Both the position numbers and the translations under genes were made by a program. DNA of 64,000 nt. Origin: an uncultured Poribacteria bacterium (GTDB lineage: Bacteria; Poribacteria; WGA-4E; WGA-3G). The stretch is taken from assembly GCA_951828385.1 (NCBI GenBank), contig OX639973.1:1664470-1728469 (forward strand). Reading direction: 5' to 3'. This document shows positions 50,982 through 59,096 of the stretch, piece after piece. The number at the start of each line of letters is the position of its first letter. The stretch's first letter is position 1. Under the pieces are notes generated by a model. The model was not told where the DNA came from, ran no database searches, and saw only the letters and a program-made list of their open reading frames with translations.

Positions 50982-51116
50982 TCACGCGGGGCTCCGCTCT
51001 TTGGCACGCTTTGCGGTATCAATGAGTTCCCTGACTGTGTCAATCAAGGCATCTACTGTCGCGGGTGTAAAGGAGGCTTCGCCATCAACGGAGTTTACGA
51101 CTCGCAGACTTAGCAT
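50982..51116 (-). pseudogene. Fragment of a gene interrupted by the transposase remnant
   Basis: 44 codons ending ...E-A-S-F-T-P-A-T-V-D-A-L-I-D-T-V-R-E-L-I and TGA at 50982-50984. It reads like the C-terminal helix of a longer protein. The IS4-like sequence begins at its upstream end, so it was probably cut by insertion. It lies downstream of and on the same strand as the UGSC selenoprotein gene and may have been its operon partner. Family unknown. Confidence 0.4.
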
Positions 51117-51859
51117 ATTTTTCGCTCGATGAACTTGAAAAACTCACTGAAAACGATGTCTACTGGATTTCGCGTTTGAAAGCCAACTCTTACCTCGCTG
51201 ATGAAAACGGTGAACGCATTGATTTAGAAAAGACGCTCAAAGCAGAGGTAGAAAACACCTACATCCCTAAGACGCTGCGGATCGGCAAAAGAAAGCAACT
51301 CCGTGTTTACCTCATCGCCGAGAAACTTTCTGAAGCAGAAACGAATAAACGCCGACGCTCCATCCGATGCCGTGCCAAACGTAAAGCGCAAACACCGTCA
51401 AAAGCACTCTTACGGCTCGCTGGATACAACCTCTATATCACCAATACCGAAGAACGTCAACTCACACCGAAACAGGTCTGTGCCAGTGTCGGTATCCGTT
51501 GGCAGGTTGAACTGATGTATAAGTGTTTTAAAAGTATCGGAAAACTTCATGTTTCTCGAAGTCAAAAACCGTATCGTATTCTATCTGAAATCTATGCGAA
51601 ACTTATTGCCCTTCTGATCCAACATGCCGTCATGTTAGTCGCTGGATACCGACACATACAACAGAGTTTCATCAAAACAGCGAAGCATATCGCAGGTTAT
51701 GCCAGACTCCTCACCTTGAGTTTTCATCGCTCAAAAACAGCACTTCGTGAAACCTTGAAAACCATAAGGTGTTCATTTGAAAATGGAGGCACTTTCCAGA
51801 GAAGCACTGGAAAAAACACAACCTTTTGGAAACTCAAAGAGGCTACGGAAAATCCCTAA
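51071..51859 (+). pseudogene. IS4-like transposase, 5'-truncated
   Basis: The C-terminal two-thirds of a DDE transposase, open from 51071 but recognisable from about 51107 (L-D-E-L-E-K-L-T-E-N-D-V-Y-W-I-S-R-L-K-A-N). Q-V-E-L-M-Y-K-C-F-K-S near 51505 is the Y-(2)-R-(3)-E-(6)-K-type region with the catalytic Glu. The N-terminal part with the first Asp is missing, so it cannot transpose. The stop at 51857-51859 lies inside the CTAAATTGACACCTATGG terminal repeat that also bounds the element at 29397-29951. Confidence 0.75.
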
Positions 51860-51922
51860 ATTGACACCTATGGTGCGGTTTTGCGGCGTACTCGTCCAAA
51901 TACGATCTGCATTCCTAACCGA
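51856..51922. repeat. IS end joined to the GGTGCGGTT palindrome
   Basis: CTAAATTGACACCTATGG...(51856-51880) followed by the 37-base core and AACCGAACC. Matches 29348-29422 in inverse order. Confidence 0.65.
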
Positions 51923-52014
51923 ACCGATTTGGAGTGTCTCATTAATTTTAAGATCCACTATAAAGTAACGTGAGTTCGGGAAAAAATAGGGCATATTGTA
52001 AAGAGTACCCCTGG

Positions 52015-52551
52015 TCACGCGCTATCCTTTGTCAGCCGCGCAACGATCTCCTCAACCGCACCCTCCGCACGTTCGCGAATCTGATCCGGTGTCAAACTCT
52101 GAATCGGATGGGCAACGGTGAGCGGTTCCAAATCGCTGTGACCCAGTACACGCGCTTGGACTTTACCTGCAGCGAAGAAAACCTCCGTACAGACTGCGAC
52201 GCTTGGCACACCGCGTTCCTCTAAAGCACTTCCATCGTGCATACTGCACGATATACACGACCCTCAGTCGGCAAGTCCTTCAATCACAAAATCTGCCTGC
52301 TCCGCCAATTCAACGAGCAATTCGGGCGGCGCAGGACGCGAGAAGGTCGGTTTCTTGACATGAAGCACTTCGGCAAGCTCGAACCGTTCCTGCATCAATT
52401 CCGCAATCCGATCCAGAAAAATATCACTGCCGTTCTTCGTGATGTTGAGCAGCCCCATCACTTTCCCATCAAGACTATCAAGTCGCGGGGCAAGAAACTT
52501 CGTGGAGACATCACCTTGAGAGGTCGGATCAAGTAAGGTAGCATTTGGCAT
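52015..52551 (-). CDS. UGSC-family selenoprotein
   Basis: A 178-residue predicted selenoprotein from ATG 52551 with GAGG eight bases upstream (a longer frame to 52581 lacks a binding site). Conventional reading stops at UGA 52266-52264, after V-I-E-G-L-A-D. The frame then continues G-S-C-I-S-C-S-M-H-D-G and on to V-A-V-C-T-E-V-F-F, ending at 52015. The UGA, G, S, C order is the UGSC motif that names the family, in which U is selenocysteine (Cys or Thr in some relatives). The N-terminal half carries L-G-L/M-G-L-L-N-I-T-K-N-G-S-D. Function is not known; a redox role is inferred from the U and two Cys. It follows a TPR gene by 50 nt and is flanked downstream by the IS remnant. Confidence 0.92.
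52234..52252 (-). promoter_or_regulatory. SECIS hairpin of the UGSC selenoprotein
   Basis: On the minus strand AUCGUGCA-GUA-UGCACGAU pairs perfectly over eight bases. The loop GUA occupies nt 20-22 after the UGA at 52264-52266. A bacterial SECIS sits just downstream of the UGA and carries a GU in the apical loop, so distance and loop both fit. Confidence 0.8.
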
Positions 52552-52601
52552 TCTGAAATCCTCAGTATTCTTTGGTAGCAAGGTTTGAACCTCGTCAATC
52601 G

Positions 52602-52931
52602 CTAAGATGAACCGGATGATGCCATCTGCAGCTGCTGCGACTTTGCCATCGCATCTTCCGCCTCTTGGATCATCCCTTTTCGCTGGTAACAGATAGATAA
52701 ACTGGTGTATGCAAGCGGATCCTTCGGGTTAATAGCAATTGCTTTCTGAACAGCATCAATAGCTTCATCGTAGAGACTGAGACGTTCATAAGCATGCCCT
52801 AACCCAAGGTATCCTTCAATATAGTCTGGATAAGTGTCAATTAATGTTTTGAAAGCGTTGACAGCCGCCTCAAGGTCGTTTTCGGCGAAATGGCTGAGCG
52901 CGGCATCGTAAAGTTCCGCTTCGGTTGGCAT
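52602..52931 (-). CDS. Small TPR protein
   Basis: A 109-residue protein made of about three tetratricopeptide repeats (D-A-A-L-S-H-F-A-E-N-D-L-E-A-A-V, G-Y-L-G-L-G-H-A-Y-E-R-L, A-Y-T-S-L-S-I-C-Y-Q-R-K-G). It should be a protein-protein adaptor in the cytoplasm. AAGGA precedes the ATG. It lies 50 nt upstream of the UGSC gene on the same strand, so the two may share a transcript. Confidence 0.8.
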   Translation of the reverse strand: MPTEAELYDAALSHFAENDLEAAVNAFKTLIDTYPDYIEGYLGLGHAYERLSLYDEAIDAVQKAIAINPKDPLAYTSLSICYQRKGMIQEAEDAMAKSQQLQMASSGSS

Positions 52932-53017
52932 CTTTTATATCCTTTGGAATAAGAATTTGGCGAAATTCTATCAGAAAAGGTTGCAAATGTCAAACATAAA
53001 ATGCTTCTGAAAATCAG

Positions 53018-53046
53018 TTGCACACTAAACTGTGTTACGGTATGCT
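53018..53046 (+). promoter_or_regulatory. Sigma-70 promoter of the M14-like peptidase gene
   Basis: TTGCAC (53018-53023), 17-base spacer, TATGCT (53041-53046). It rules out the GTG at 53032 as a start, since that lies before the -10 box. Confidence 0.65.
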
Positions 53047-53088
53047 ATACGTGGAACTTTTGCTAATCCTGTTAAGGAGCACCGAAAC

Positions 53089-53814
53089 TTGCGCGATTAT
53101 ACTGAAATCACGGAACGTCTAAAAAACTTGGCAGTGCCAATAGAACCCATCGGTACTGCTCACAATTATCCGATACATCAGATTCGTTTAACAGCGTCTA
53201 CACATACGCCGCGACGTGTTCTTATCACTGGCGGTATGCATGGCGATGAACCCGCAGGCGTTGAAGCCGTCTTACAGTTCCTCGCGCGCGACAACACCAC
53301 ACTCCTGAAAAACTTTTCCTTTATAGTAATTCCGTGTATCAACCCCTACGGCTACGTTCACGGTACACGTGAAACCCGTGACGGCATAGACATCAACCGA
53401 TCTTTTGAAACAGATGATATTGTAGAAGCAACTATCGTCAAGAAGGCACTCGGACAGACCCAATTCTCGCTTGCAATAGATTTTCACGAAGACTATGATG
53501 CAACCGGTTTCTACCTCTACGAAGGCAACCGTGCCGAGCAGTACATCGGCCCCGAACTCGCCGCAGCTGCGAAAGCAATCGGTCCAATAGATCCAGAAGA
53601 CCCTGGCGAAGATGCACCTGATCTTGCCGAAGGTGTTTACAAAGTCGCTGTCTCATGGGGGACGCAAGGTCTCGCACCTTACCTGTTGCATTTTCATAGC
53701 GAACATGTTATCATCTCTGAAACGCCGACAGTTTGGCACTTAGACCAGCGCGTCGCGCTCCATTTAACAACATTGGATACCGCATTAAACACGCTATCAG
53801 AAAAGGAAAAATAA
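53089..53814 (+). CDS. M14-like metallopeptidase (AstE/ASPA-related)
   Basis: A zinc carboxypeptidase-fold protein of 241 residues from TTG 53089, chosen because AAGGAG lies nine bases upstream and the promoter at 53018-53046 excludes earlier codons. G-G-M-H-G-D-E-P-A-G near residue 47 holds zinc His and Glu, D-I-N-R-S-F near 105 the substrate Arg, and A-I-D-F-H-E-D-Y near 134 the second His. The relatives are M14 carboxypeptidases and aspartoacylase/AstE deacylases. Its stop directly precedes the mandelate-racemase-like gene. Confidence 0.75.
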   Translation: MRDYTEITERLKNLAVPIEPIGTAHNYPIHQIRLTASTHTPRRVLITGGMHGDEPAGVEAVLQFLARDNTTLLKNFSFIVIPCINPYGYVHGTRETRDGIDINRSFETDDIVEATIVKKALGQTQFSLAIDFHEDYDATGFYLYEGNRAEQYIGPELAAAAKAIGPIDPEDPGEDAPDLAEGVYKVAVSWGTQGLAPYLLHFHSEHVIISETPTVWHLDQRVALHLTTLDTALNTLSEKEK

Positions 53815-55074
53815 ATGGACGATCAACAGATGCTATCGAATGTCAATACCGCTTCTCAGCCTTCCGCACTGAAAATCACCGACATGCGTATCGTCCGAAC
53901 GCAAGTCGGCGGTCCTATCTTGAAACTGGATACAAATCAAGGGATCCACGGACTTGGTGAGGTCAGAGACGGCGCGAGTCCGACGTACGCACTGATGCTC
54001 AAAAGCCGAATTTTGGGCGAAAATCCGTGTAATGTCGATAAAATTTTCCGGCAGATTAAACAGTTCGGTCACCACGCACGACAAGGCGGTGGGGTCTGCG
54101 GGATTGAAATGGCACTGATGGACCTTGCCGGTAAAGCCTACGGCGTGCCGTGTTATCAACTCGCCGGTGGCAAATTCCGAGACAAAATCCGATGTTATAG
54201 CGATACGCCTTCGCTTAAAGACGCTGCGGAGATGGGAATCAAACTTCAGGAACGCATTGACAGAGGGTTCACCTTTCTGAAAATGGACATCGGTGTCGGG
54301 CTGTTGCGCGGAATACCCGGGACGCTCTCTGCACCTCACGGAAATTTAGACACTTCTAACCTGAAGCACCCGTTTACCGGCATCCGCCTGACCGAGAACG
54401 GTATCGCTGTACTCTGCGAATATGTGGAAACGGTTCGGGATATTATCGGCTATGAGGTCCCACTTGCAGTCGATCATTTCGGGCATATCGGTATTGAAGA
54501 CTGTATCCGTCTTGCAAGAGCATTGGAGAAATACAATCTCGCGTGGTTAGAGGATATGGTACCGTGGGAGTACACCGACCAATATGTGCGTCTCTCCAAT
54601 TCATGCGCCACACCTATCTGTACAGGCGAGGACATCTACTGCAAAGAGGACTTTATGCCGTTGTTTGAGAGTCGAGGCATCGCCGTAGCACACCCAGATA
54701 TCGCGACATCGGGCGGGATTTTAGAGACAAAGAAGATTGGGGATCTGGCGGAGGATTACGGTATTGCGATGGCACTCCACATGGCAGGCACACCGATCTG
54801 CGCCATGGCGAGCGTCCACTGTGCCGCAGCGACATCAAATTTCATGGTGTTGGAAAACCACTCTGTCGATAACCCGTGGTGGGATGAAATGGTGACAGGC
54901 TTGCCAAATCCGATTATCCAAGACGGTTATATCAATGTCCCAGAAACCCCCGGCTTAGGCATAGAGCTTAACGAAGAGGTCATCCGGGAACATCTCCATC
55001 GCGATGAGACAGCATACTTCGCCCCAACAACAGAATGGGATTCCGAACGTTCACACGATAGGTTGTGGAGTTAA
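53815..55074 (+). CDS. Enolase-superfamily enzyme (mandelate racemase/muconate lactonizing type)
   Basis: A 419-residue enzyme. F-L-K-M-D-I-G near residue 158 holds the catalytic Lys of the barrel. L-A-V-D-H-F-G-H-I near 220, A-W-L-E-D-M-V-P-W near 245 and C-T-G-E-D-I-Y near 267 provide the three metal acids. G-I-A-M-A-L-H-M-A-G near 323 holds the general-base His. It abstracts the alpha proton of an acid sugar or similar carboxylate; dehydration is the most common activity. The gene begins right after the M14 stop, so the two form an operon. Its last four bases overlap the convergent TPR gene. Confidence 0.9.
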   Translation: MDDQQMLSNVNTASQPSALKITDMRIVRTQVGGPILKLDTNQGIHGLGEVRDGASPTYALMLKSRILGENPCNVDKIFRQIKQFGHHARQGGGVCGIEMALMDLAGKAYGVPCYQLAGGKFRDKIRCYSDTPSLKDAAEMGIKLQERIDRGFTFLKMDIGVGLLRGIPGTLSAPHGNLDTSNLKHPFTGIRLTENGIAVLCEYVETVRDIIGYEVPLAVDHFGHIGIEDCIRLARALEKYNLAWLEDMVPWEYTDQYVRLSNSCATPICTGEDIYCKEDFMPLFESRGIAVAHPDIATSGGILETKKIGDLAEDYGIAMALHMAGTPICAMASVHCAAATSNFMVLENHSVDNPWWDEMVTGLPNPIIQDGYINVPETPGLGIELNEEVIREHLHRDETAYFAPTTEWDSERSHDRLWS

Positions 55075-56003
55075 TCCATGTTAACCAGTTCCCGGAGGCA
55101 TCGCTGGATGTTACTTTTAATATGATCACATTCTCGCTTTTCAGCCAGTTTTAACGCTATCTCCAAATCATATCGCGCGCCTTCGATCTGGCTAAGGCTA
55201 ACCTTTGTTTGACTGCGGTTGTAGTGTGCCTCTATAAATTCTGGATTCAGACGGATGGCTTCATCAAAATCGGCGATGGCAGTTTCATATTCGCCAATCA
55301 ACGTTTTCGCCGTGCCACGATTGTAGTAAGCTTCGGCGTAATCGGGTTTCAGGCGGAGTGTCATGTCGTAGGCAGAAATAGCTTCTCTTATCCAACCACC
55401 TTCTGAAAGGATATTACCCATTGAGAAAAAGGCATGAATAGCCACCTCTGTTTCGCTCCACTCTAAGATAGCAGCAGGGGGATGGTCTTTTTCAAGTGCT
55501 TGCATCTCTTCTGGTGTGAGGTCCCTTATCTCTAAGATTTCCCATTCGTCGTTCCATTCGACCGATACTTCTTCTGTCCCCTCTGCTTCCGCCGCCGGCT
55601 CTGTAGGGAGATCCGATAACTTTGGAACGTTTTCTTTCTCATACCTTTCAACGAGGAAGTCGACGAGCATCATTAGAGAGGTAGCAGGGTGGTGTACATT
55701 TTCACCGACTGTGTCAACTAATTCTTCAAATAGGGGTGAAAGTTGTCGGTAGTCGCTTCTTGATATTATATTGAAACTAAAGGCTTCGTCTCGATTTCCG
55801 ATATCAATTAATAATTCCAGTACACTGGCGAGCCAACGATAGTCACTTTCTGGATAAGGAGCAGCCTTCACAGTTTTCTGAAGTAGAGATTGTTGTGTTA
55901 CAAAAGGATCTTGCTTTTGGGGTGCAGGCATATCCGGCTCCACGGGGACAAAAGGTGCTAATAGAGATAATAAATTTTGGGTGGTTTGTATATCGGTTGA
56001 CAT
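55071..56003 (-). CDS. TPR repeat protein
   Basis: A 310-residue protein with an acidic N-terminal two-thirds of no clear family (E-E-V-S-V-E-W-N-D-E-W-E-I-L-E, P-T-E-P-A-A-E-A-E) and tetratricopeptide repeats in the last third (A-I-S-A-Y-D-M-T-L-R-L-K-P-D-Y-A-E-A-Y-Y-N-R-G-T, A-I-A-D-F-D-E-A-I-R-L-N-P-E). Probably a scaffold. GGAG precedes the ATG. It lies 33 nt downstream of the nuclease-like gene on the same strand. Confidence 0.72.
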   Translation of the reverse strand: MSTDIQTTQNLLSLLAPFVPVEPDMPAPQKQDPFVTQQSLLQKTVKAAPYPESDYRWLASVLELLIDIGNRDEAFSFNIISRSDYRQLSPLFEELVDTVGENVHHPATSLMMLVDFLVERYEKENVPKLSDLPTEPAAEAEGTEEVSVEWNDEWEILEIRDLTPEEMQALEKDHPPAAILEWSETEVAIHAFFSMGNILSEGGWIREAISAYDMTLRLKPDYAEAYYNRGTAKTLIGEYETAIADFDEAIRLNPEFIEAHYNRSQTKVSLSQIEGARYDLEIALKLAEKRECDHIKSNIQRCLRELVNMD

Positions 56004-56036
56004 TATTTCCTATCTCCGTTTTGACAGTAACTGAAA

Positions 56037-56534
56037 TCAAAAGTTCCCGAATCCAGACAACACATTCGCCAGATTCTTGGGCGCACCACATTTATTCCGC
56101 CGAATCACAGATTCCTTGTTACGGAAACGCACTTTGGCACTTCTGAATCTTGGCCGTTGTGCAGCGTGAATCCCTTTACCGTGGAACACTACAGGAATGC
56201 AGGTGGCTTTGAGATTTCTCGGAACTAAACTTGAGACGAAGTTGACGCTCCCCTGCAACTGTTGGGCTACATCTGTTACTTTGAAGGTCCCACTTTTGAG
56301 TTCAATTAAAACCACAACGAGTCTATTTTCGGTGGTGTCCACGTAAAAGAGAATGCTGTCACAGTGTTTCCCCGTTTTTTGGTGTGCTTTGAATGCCAGA
56401 TCCATATCTACCACAATCCGGTCGCGCGGGACATCAGTCATGTCCACGCGACAGCCGCGACCGCTACAGGAATCTGTCAGGTTTTCTATACCCACCCGCT
56501 CACGGATTTCGTCAAGAACTTTACTCAATTGCAC
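56037..56534 (-). CDS. Small PD-(D/E)xK-like protein paired with an AAA ATPase
   Basis: A 165-residue protein from GTG 56534 with GAGGA eight bases upstream; the longer TTG frame at 56567 is less likely. I-L-F-Y-V-D-T-T near residue 60 and V-V-V-L-I-E-L-K-S-G-T-F near 75 form a D-x(n)-E-x-K pattern of PD-(D/E)xK nucleases. A basic C-terminal part (R-F-R-S-A-K-V-R-F-R-N-K) could bind nucleic acid. It overlaps the ATPase by 14 nt, so the two are translated together and probably form one system. Confidence 0.6.
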   Translation of the reverse strand: MQLSKVLDEIRERVGIENLTDSCSGRGCRVDMTDVPRDRIVVDMDLAFKAHQKTGKHCDSILFYVDTTENRLVVVLIELKSGTFKVTDVAQQLQGSVNFVSSLVPRNLKATCIPVVFHGKGIHAAQRPRFRSAKVRFRNKESVIRRNKCGAPKNLANVLSGFGNF

Positions 56535-57759
56535 CGGCTGCTTCCTCGTCCAGGAATTGTTGCTCAAGTCTGACGAAACTATTATAGAGTTTATCAGCGA
56601 TGTCGTAATAATCCTGTGGTTCTATACCTTCGAGGCGGTCAAAGGGGATCTCGACTACAGGCTTGTCAGTGTGGAACCACCAGACACCGACCTCTTCCTT
56701 TGCCATCCAACTCTCCGGCTCTGCTCTGTTTTTCGCGAGTTTTTTCAGTTCTCCTTCGCGAATCAGATTTCCGATTTGCTGGAGCAACCATTCACTATGT
56801 GTCGTGACAACCACACGGACACCGGCTCGGATTAAACGGGAAAGTGTAAAAGCGATTTGGGTTTGGGCACCGGGATGCAAATGCGCTTCAGGTTCTTCAA
56901 TGATAAGCGTATCGCCTGCGCGAACAACGCCGCGCAAAAAGAGAAGTAATGGGGCAAGTTCTGACACCATTGACGAAACTCGGTTCACAGGCAATGTCTG
57001 TTCAGATTTCTGCGGACGGTAGTAGAATTCCAAGGGGCTCTTTGATACCTCGCTTTTGACTTCTATCGCTCCGCGTAGGACCTCCCGCTCTAAAGCTTGA
57101 GCGATGTTAATCATTTGCTCTGAAGTGCTGTTCCCTTCCTTATAGGAAATAATCTGTTTGAGAAAATCCGTTTCTATCGCCGAAAACGGAGCGATTTCTG
57201 CGGAAAGTTCCGGACCGAGGTGAATACTCTCTGCTATGAAGGGTTTAACGCTCATACGAAAATTTTGTAGGATACTTCTCCGAGTAGCAGGTAAGTAATA
57301 GACGTTTGGTCTCTTCCGACTATCTCCATAGAAAGGACCCTCGCGATCTTCAATATCAAGCGTTTCTTGAGCTTCTGTTCTGGATGCCCACATGTTGAAA
57401 GTCCAGTGTGTCTGATTTTTCTCGCGGACCTGTAGTGAAACCTTCATTTCACCCTGAGGAGCATCAGTGAACCGTATCATATCTGATATGGTTTCAAGAC
57501 TGAAACATCGCTTAAGTTGCTTCTTAAAAACCTCAGTCTCCTTCAAATTTTGCTGTTCTTGCTGGGACAATGATCGTGGAAACCCCTCGAAGGTGTGGTG
57601 TAATGCATAAATAAGCGCCGCCAAGCAGGTTTTACCGGTGTTGCTTTCGCCGACAAACACTGTCAGCGGACGCAGATCTATCTCTGCCTTCTCTATTGGC
57701 CCGAAATTTTGCACCTTGATGTGGACATTGGTGGGCTGTCCGCCTCTGATTTCGTTCAC
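56521..57759 (-). CDS. AAA ATPase of the OLD/AAA_15 type
   Basis: A 412-residue ABC-like ATPase from GTG 57759 with GGGAG eight bases upstream; an in-frame TTG at 57795 lies within the -10 box and cannot be used. T-V-F-V-G-E-S-N-T-G-K-T near residue 34 is the Walker A loop. L-I-I-E-E-P-E-A-H-L-H-P near 275 is the Walker B/D-loop, and V-V-V-T-T-H-S-E-W-L near 308 holds the switch His. No TOPRIM domain is seen. The overlapping small nuclease-like gene suggests an ATPase-nuclease pair, a common layout in anti-phage defence. Confidence 0.82.
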   Translation of the reverse strand: MNEIRGGQPTNVHIKVQNFGPIEKAEIDLRPLTVFVGESNTGKTCLAALIYALHHTFEGFPRSLSQQEQQNLKETEVFKKQLKRCFSLETISDMIRFTDAPQGEMKVSLQVREKNQTHWTFNMWASRTEAQETLDIEDREGPFYGDSRKRPNVYYLPATRRSILQNFRMSVKPFIAESIHLGPELSAEIAPFSAIETDFLKQIISYKEGNSTSEQMINIAQALEREVLRGAIEVKSEVSKSPLEFYYRPQKSEQTLPVNRVSSMVSELAPLLLFLRGVVRAGDTLIIEEPEAHLHPGAQTQIAFTLSRLIRAGVRVVVTTHSEWLLQQIGNLIREGELKKLAKNRAEPESWMAKEEVGVWWFHTDKPVVEIPFDRLEGIEPQDYYDIADKLYNSFVRLEQQFLDEEAAGAIE

Positions 57760-57794
57760 TGTTTTGTCTCCCGCGAGTGGTGGATTTAAGTCCA

Positions 57795-57824
57795 ATTATA
57801 TACATTTATGTAGGCGAATTGCAA
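57795..57824 (-). promoter_or_regulatory. Promoter of the ATPase-nuclease operon
   Basis: Minus strand TTGCAA (57824-57819), 18-base spacer, TATAAT (57800-57795), 36 bases before the GTG start. Confidence 0.6.
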
Positions 57825-57893
57825 TGGAAAATCTCTGATCCTCCGATGAGAACACAGAATAAGTGAGCATAAGGATCGTCCCGCAGTCTATAA

Positions 57894-59027
57894 TCAGGTT
57901 GATGGAATCACGGCAACATAAACCTGTGAGTGCCCAGACATATCTGACGTATACACAACAGCCGTCTCATCAGGGCTAAAAGAGGGATGCGGATGCGTCC
58001 ACTGCGGTCCATACACCGTGTCCACCTTCATCTCCATCCAACTCAAGGCTTTCTCCCGATCGCCTGATTGCTGTGCGGCTGCCCAATCCTCGGCGAGTGC
58101 GTATCGAGATGTTTTCCACTGACTGCCACTCGACGAGCTCTGCGGATAACAAATCGGCGCATGCGCACCGGTTTCCACATCAACCAACCGCAAACCGATG
58201 TCAGGGTGGACGGTGTCGCACAACACCTTCGTCCCGTCGCGATTGCTGGCGATGTGCCACGCATTGAAATCGGCAATCGTCTGCATCTGTAGAGTTTCCA
58301 AAGACATCCGTCGCAACGCGTAGGGCCAATGCGTTACAATCAGTTCGTCCAATGCACCGAGGAAGGTTTCATGGACAAGAAACTCGTTGTTATCGTGTTG
58401 ATAGAGTGAGCGGTTTTCTCTGCCATCCCGTTTAATAGTCCACATCCGGGGTGCGGGGTCACCGGAATACGCGATGAGATCGGGATGTTTCGGATGAAAC
58501 TGCGGATGGATAATCGTCTGATCCGGGGATGTATAGATAACCTCACCACCGCTGCCATCCGTAGCCGTCACAGTAATGTGTGATTTGTCGTCGCGTTTCA
58601 TTGCTGTTACGATAAACTGCTCGTCTGCACTGACGCTGCATTCGCCAAGACTTCCACCCGGGAATTCTGCAAGCACGCGTTCCTCAAAGGTGTCGAGATG
58701 GATTGCTTTGATGGCATCCGATTGCGTATAAAAAAGTTCGGTGCCGTCTTTAGAGATTACACCAGAATAGCCGTGGATGTCGTCGGCATCCGTCAACTGC
58801 ACAATATCACCGTTGGGGAATTCCATCTTGAAAAAATTCGGCTTTCCTGAACGATAGGAGGTAAAGATGAGTTGGTTTTGGTCAGGCGTGAACGAGGATG
58901 TCAGGAAGTAGAGGTTATGGTTGATAGAGGTATCGTTTGTGAGTTGATAAATATGCGCGCCCGTTTGGTCGTCTTGAAATTCGCGTAGTTCTGAAGAGTG
59001 AACGGACGCTTTGGCGTAGTTCGTCAT
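57894..59027 (-). CDS. ogl: Oligogalacturonate lyase-like beta-propeller
   Basis: A 377-residue protein from ATG 59027 with AAGGAG six bases upstream. It has the seven-bladed WD/TolB-like fold of oligogalacturonate lyases, with a late P-Q-W-T-H-P-H-P-S-F-S-P-D and repeats such as L-T-N-D-T-S-I-N-H-N-L-Y-F. H-P-Q-F-H-P-K-H-P-D in the middle holds several His that may bind a metal. It cleaves unsaturated oligogalacturonates in pectin breakdown in the cytoplasm; the substrate here may differ. It stands next to a HAD hydrolase. Confidence 0.8.
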   Translation of the reverse strand: MTNYAKASVHSSELREFQDDQTGAHIYQLTNDTSINHNLYFLTSSFTPDQNQLIFTSYRSGKPNFFKMEFPNGDIVQLTDADDIHGYSGVISKDGTELFYTQSDAIKAIHLDTFEERVLAEFPGGSLGECSVSADEQFIVTAMKRDDKSHITVTATDGSGGEVIYTSPDQTIIHPQFHPKHPDLIAYSGDPAPRMWTIKRDGRENRSLYQHDNNEFLVHETFLGALDELIVTHWPYALRRMSLETLQMQTIADFNAWHIASNRDGTKVLCDTVHPDIGLRLVDVETGAHAPICYPQSSSSGSQWKTSRYALAEDWAAAQQSGDREKALSWMEMKVDTVYGPQWTHPHPSFSPDETAVVYTSDMSGHSQVYVAVIPST

Positions 59028-59041
59028 AATAAACTCCTTAA

Positions 59042-59072
59042 AAGTAGTAGGCACGCGCCGCGTGCCGTAAAC
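59042..59072. repeat. REP-like palindrome, copy 5
   Basis: GGCACGCG-C-CGCGTGCC preceded by AAAAGTAGTA and followed by GTAAAC. Lies just before the lyase start, between two minus-strand genes. Confidence 0.75.
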
Positions 59073-59096
59073 AAATTACACGATTGTGTGCCACCC

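Noticed and set aside
51176..51859. Complete IS4-like transposase
   Set aside because: The N-terminal part with the first catalytic Asp is missing and a stop lies at 51068-51070 in the same frame.
52264..52581. Two separate small hypothetical proteins on either side of the UGA
   Set aside because: The join at the UGA forms the UGSC motif with a SECIS-like hairpin; the halves belong to one protein.
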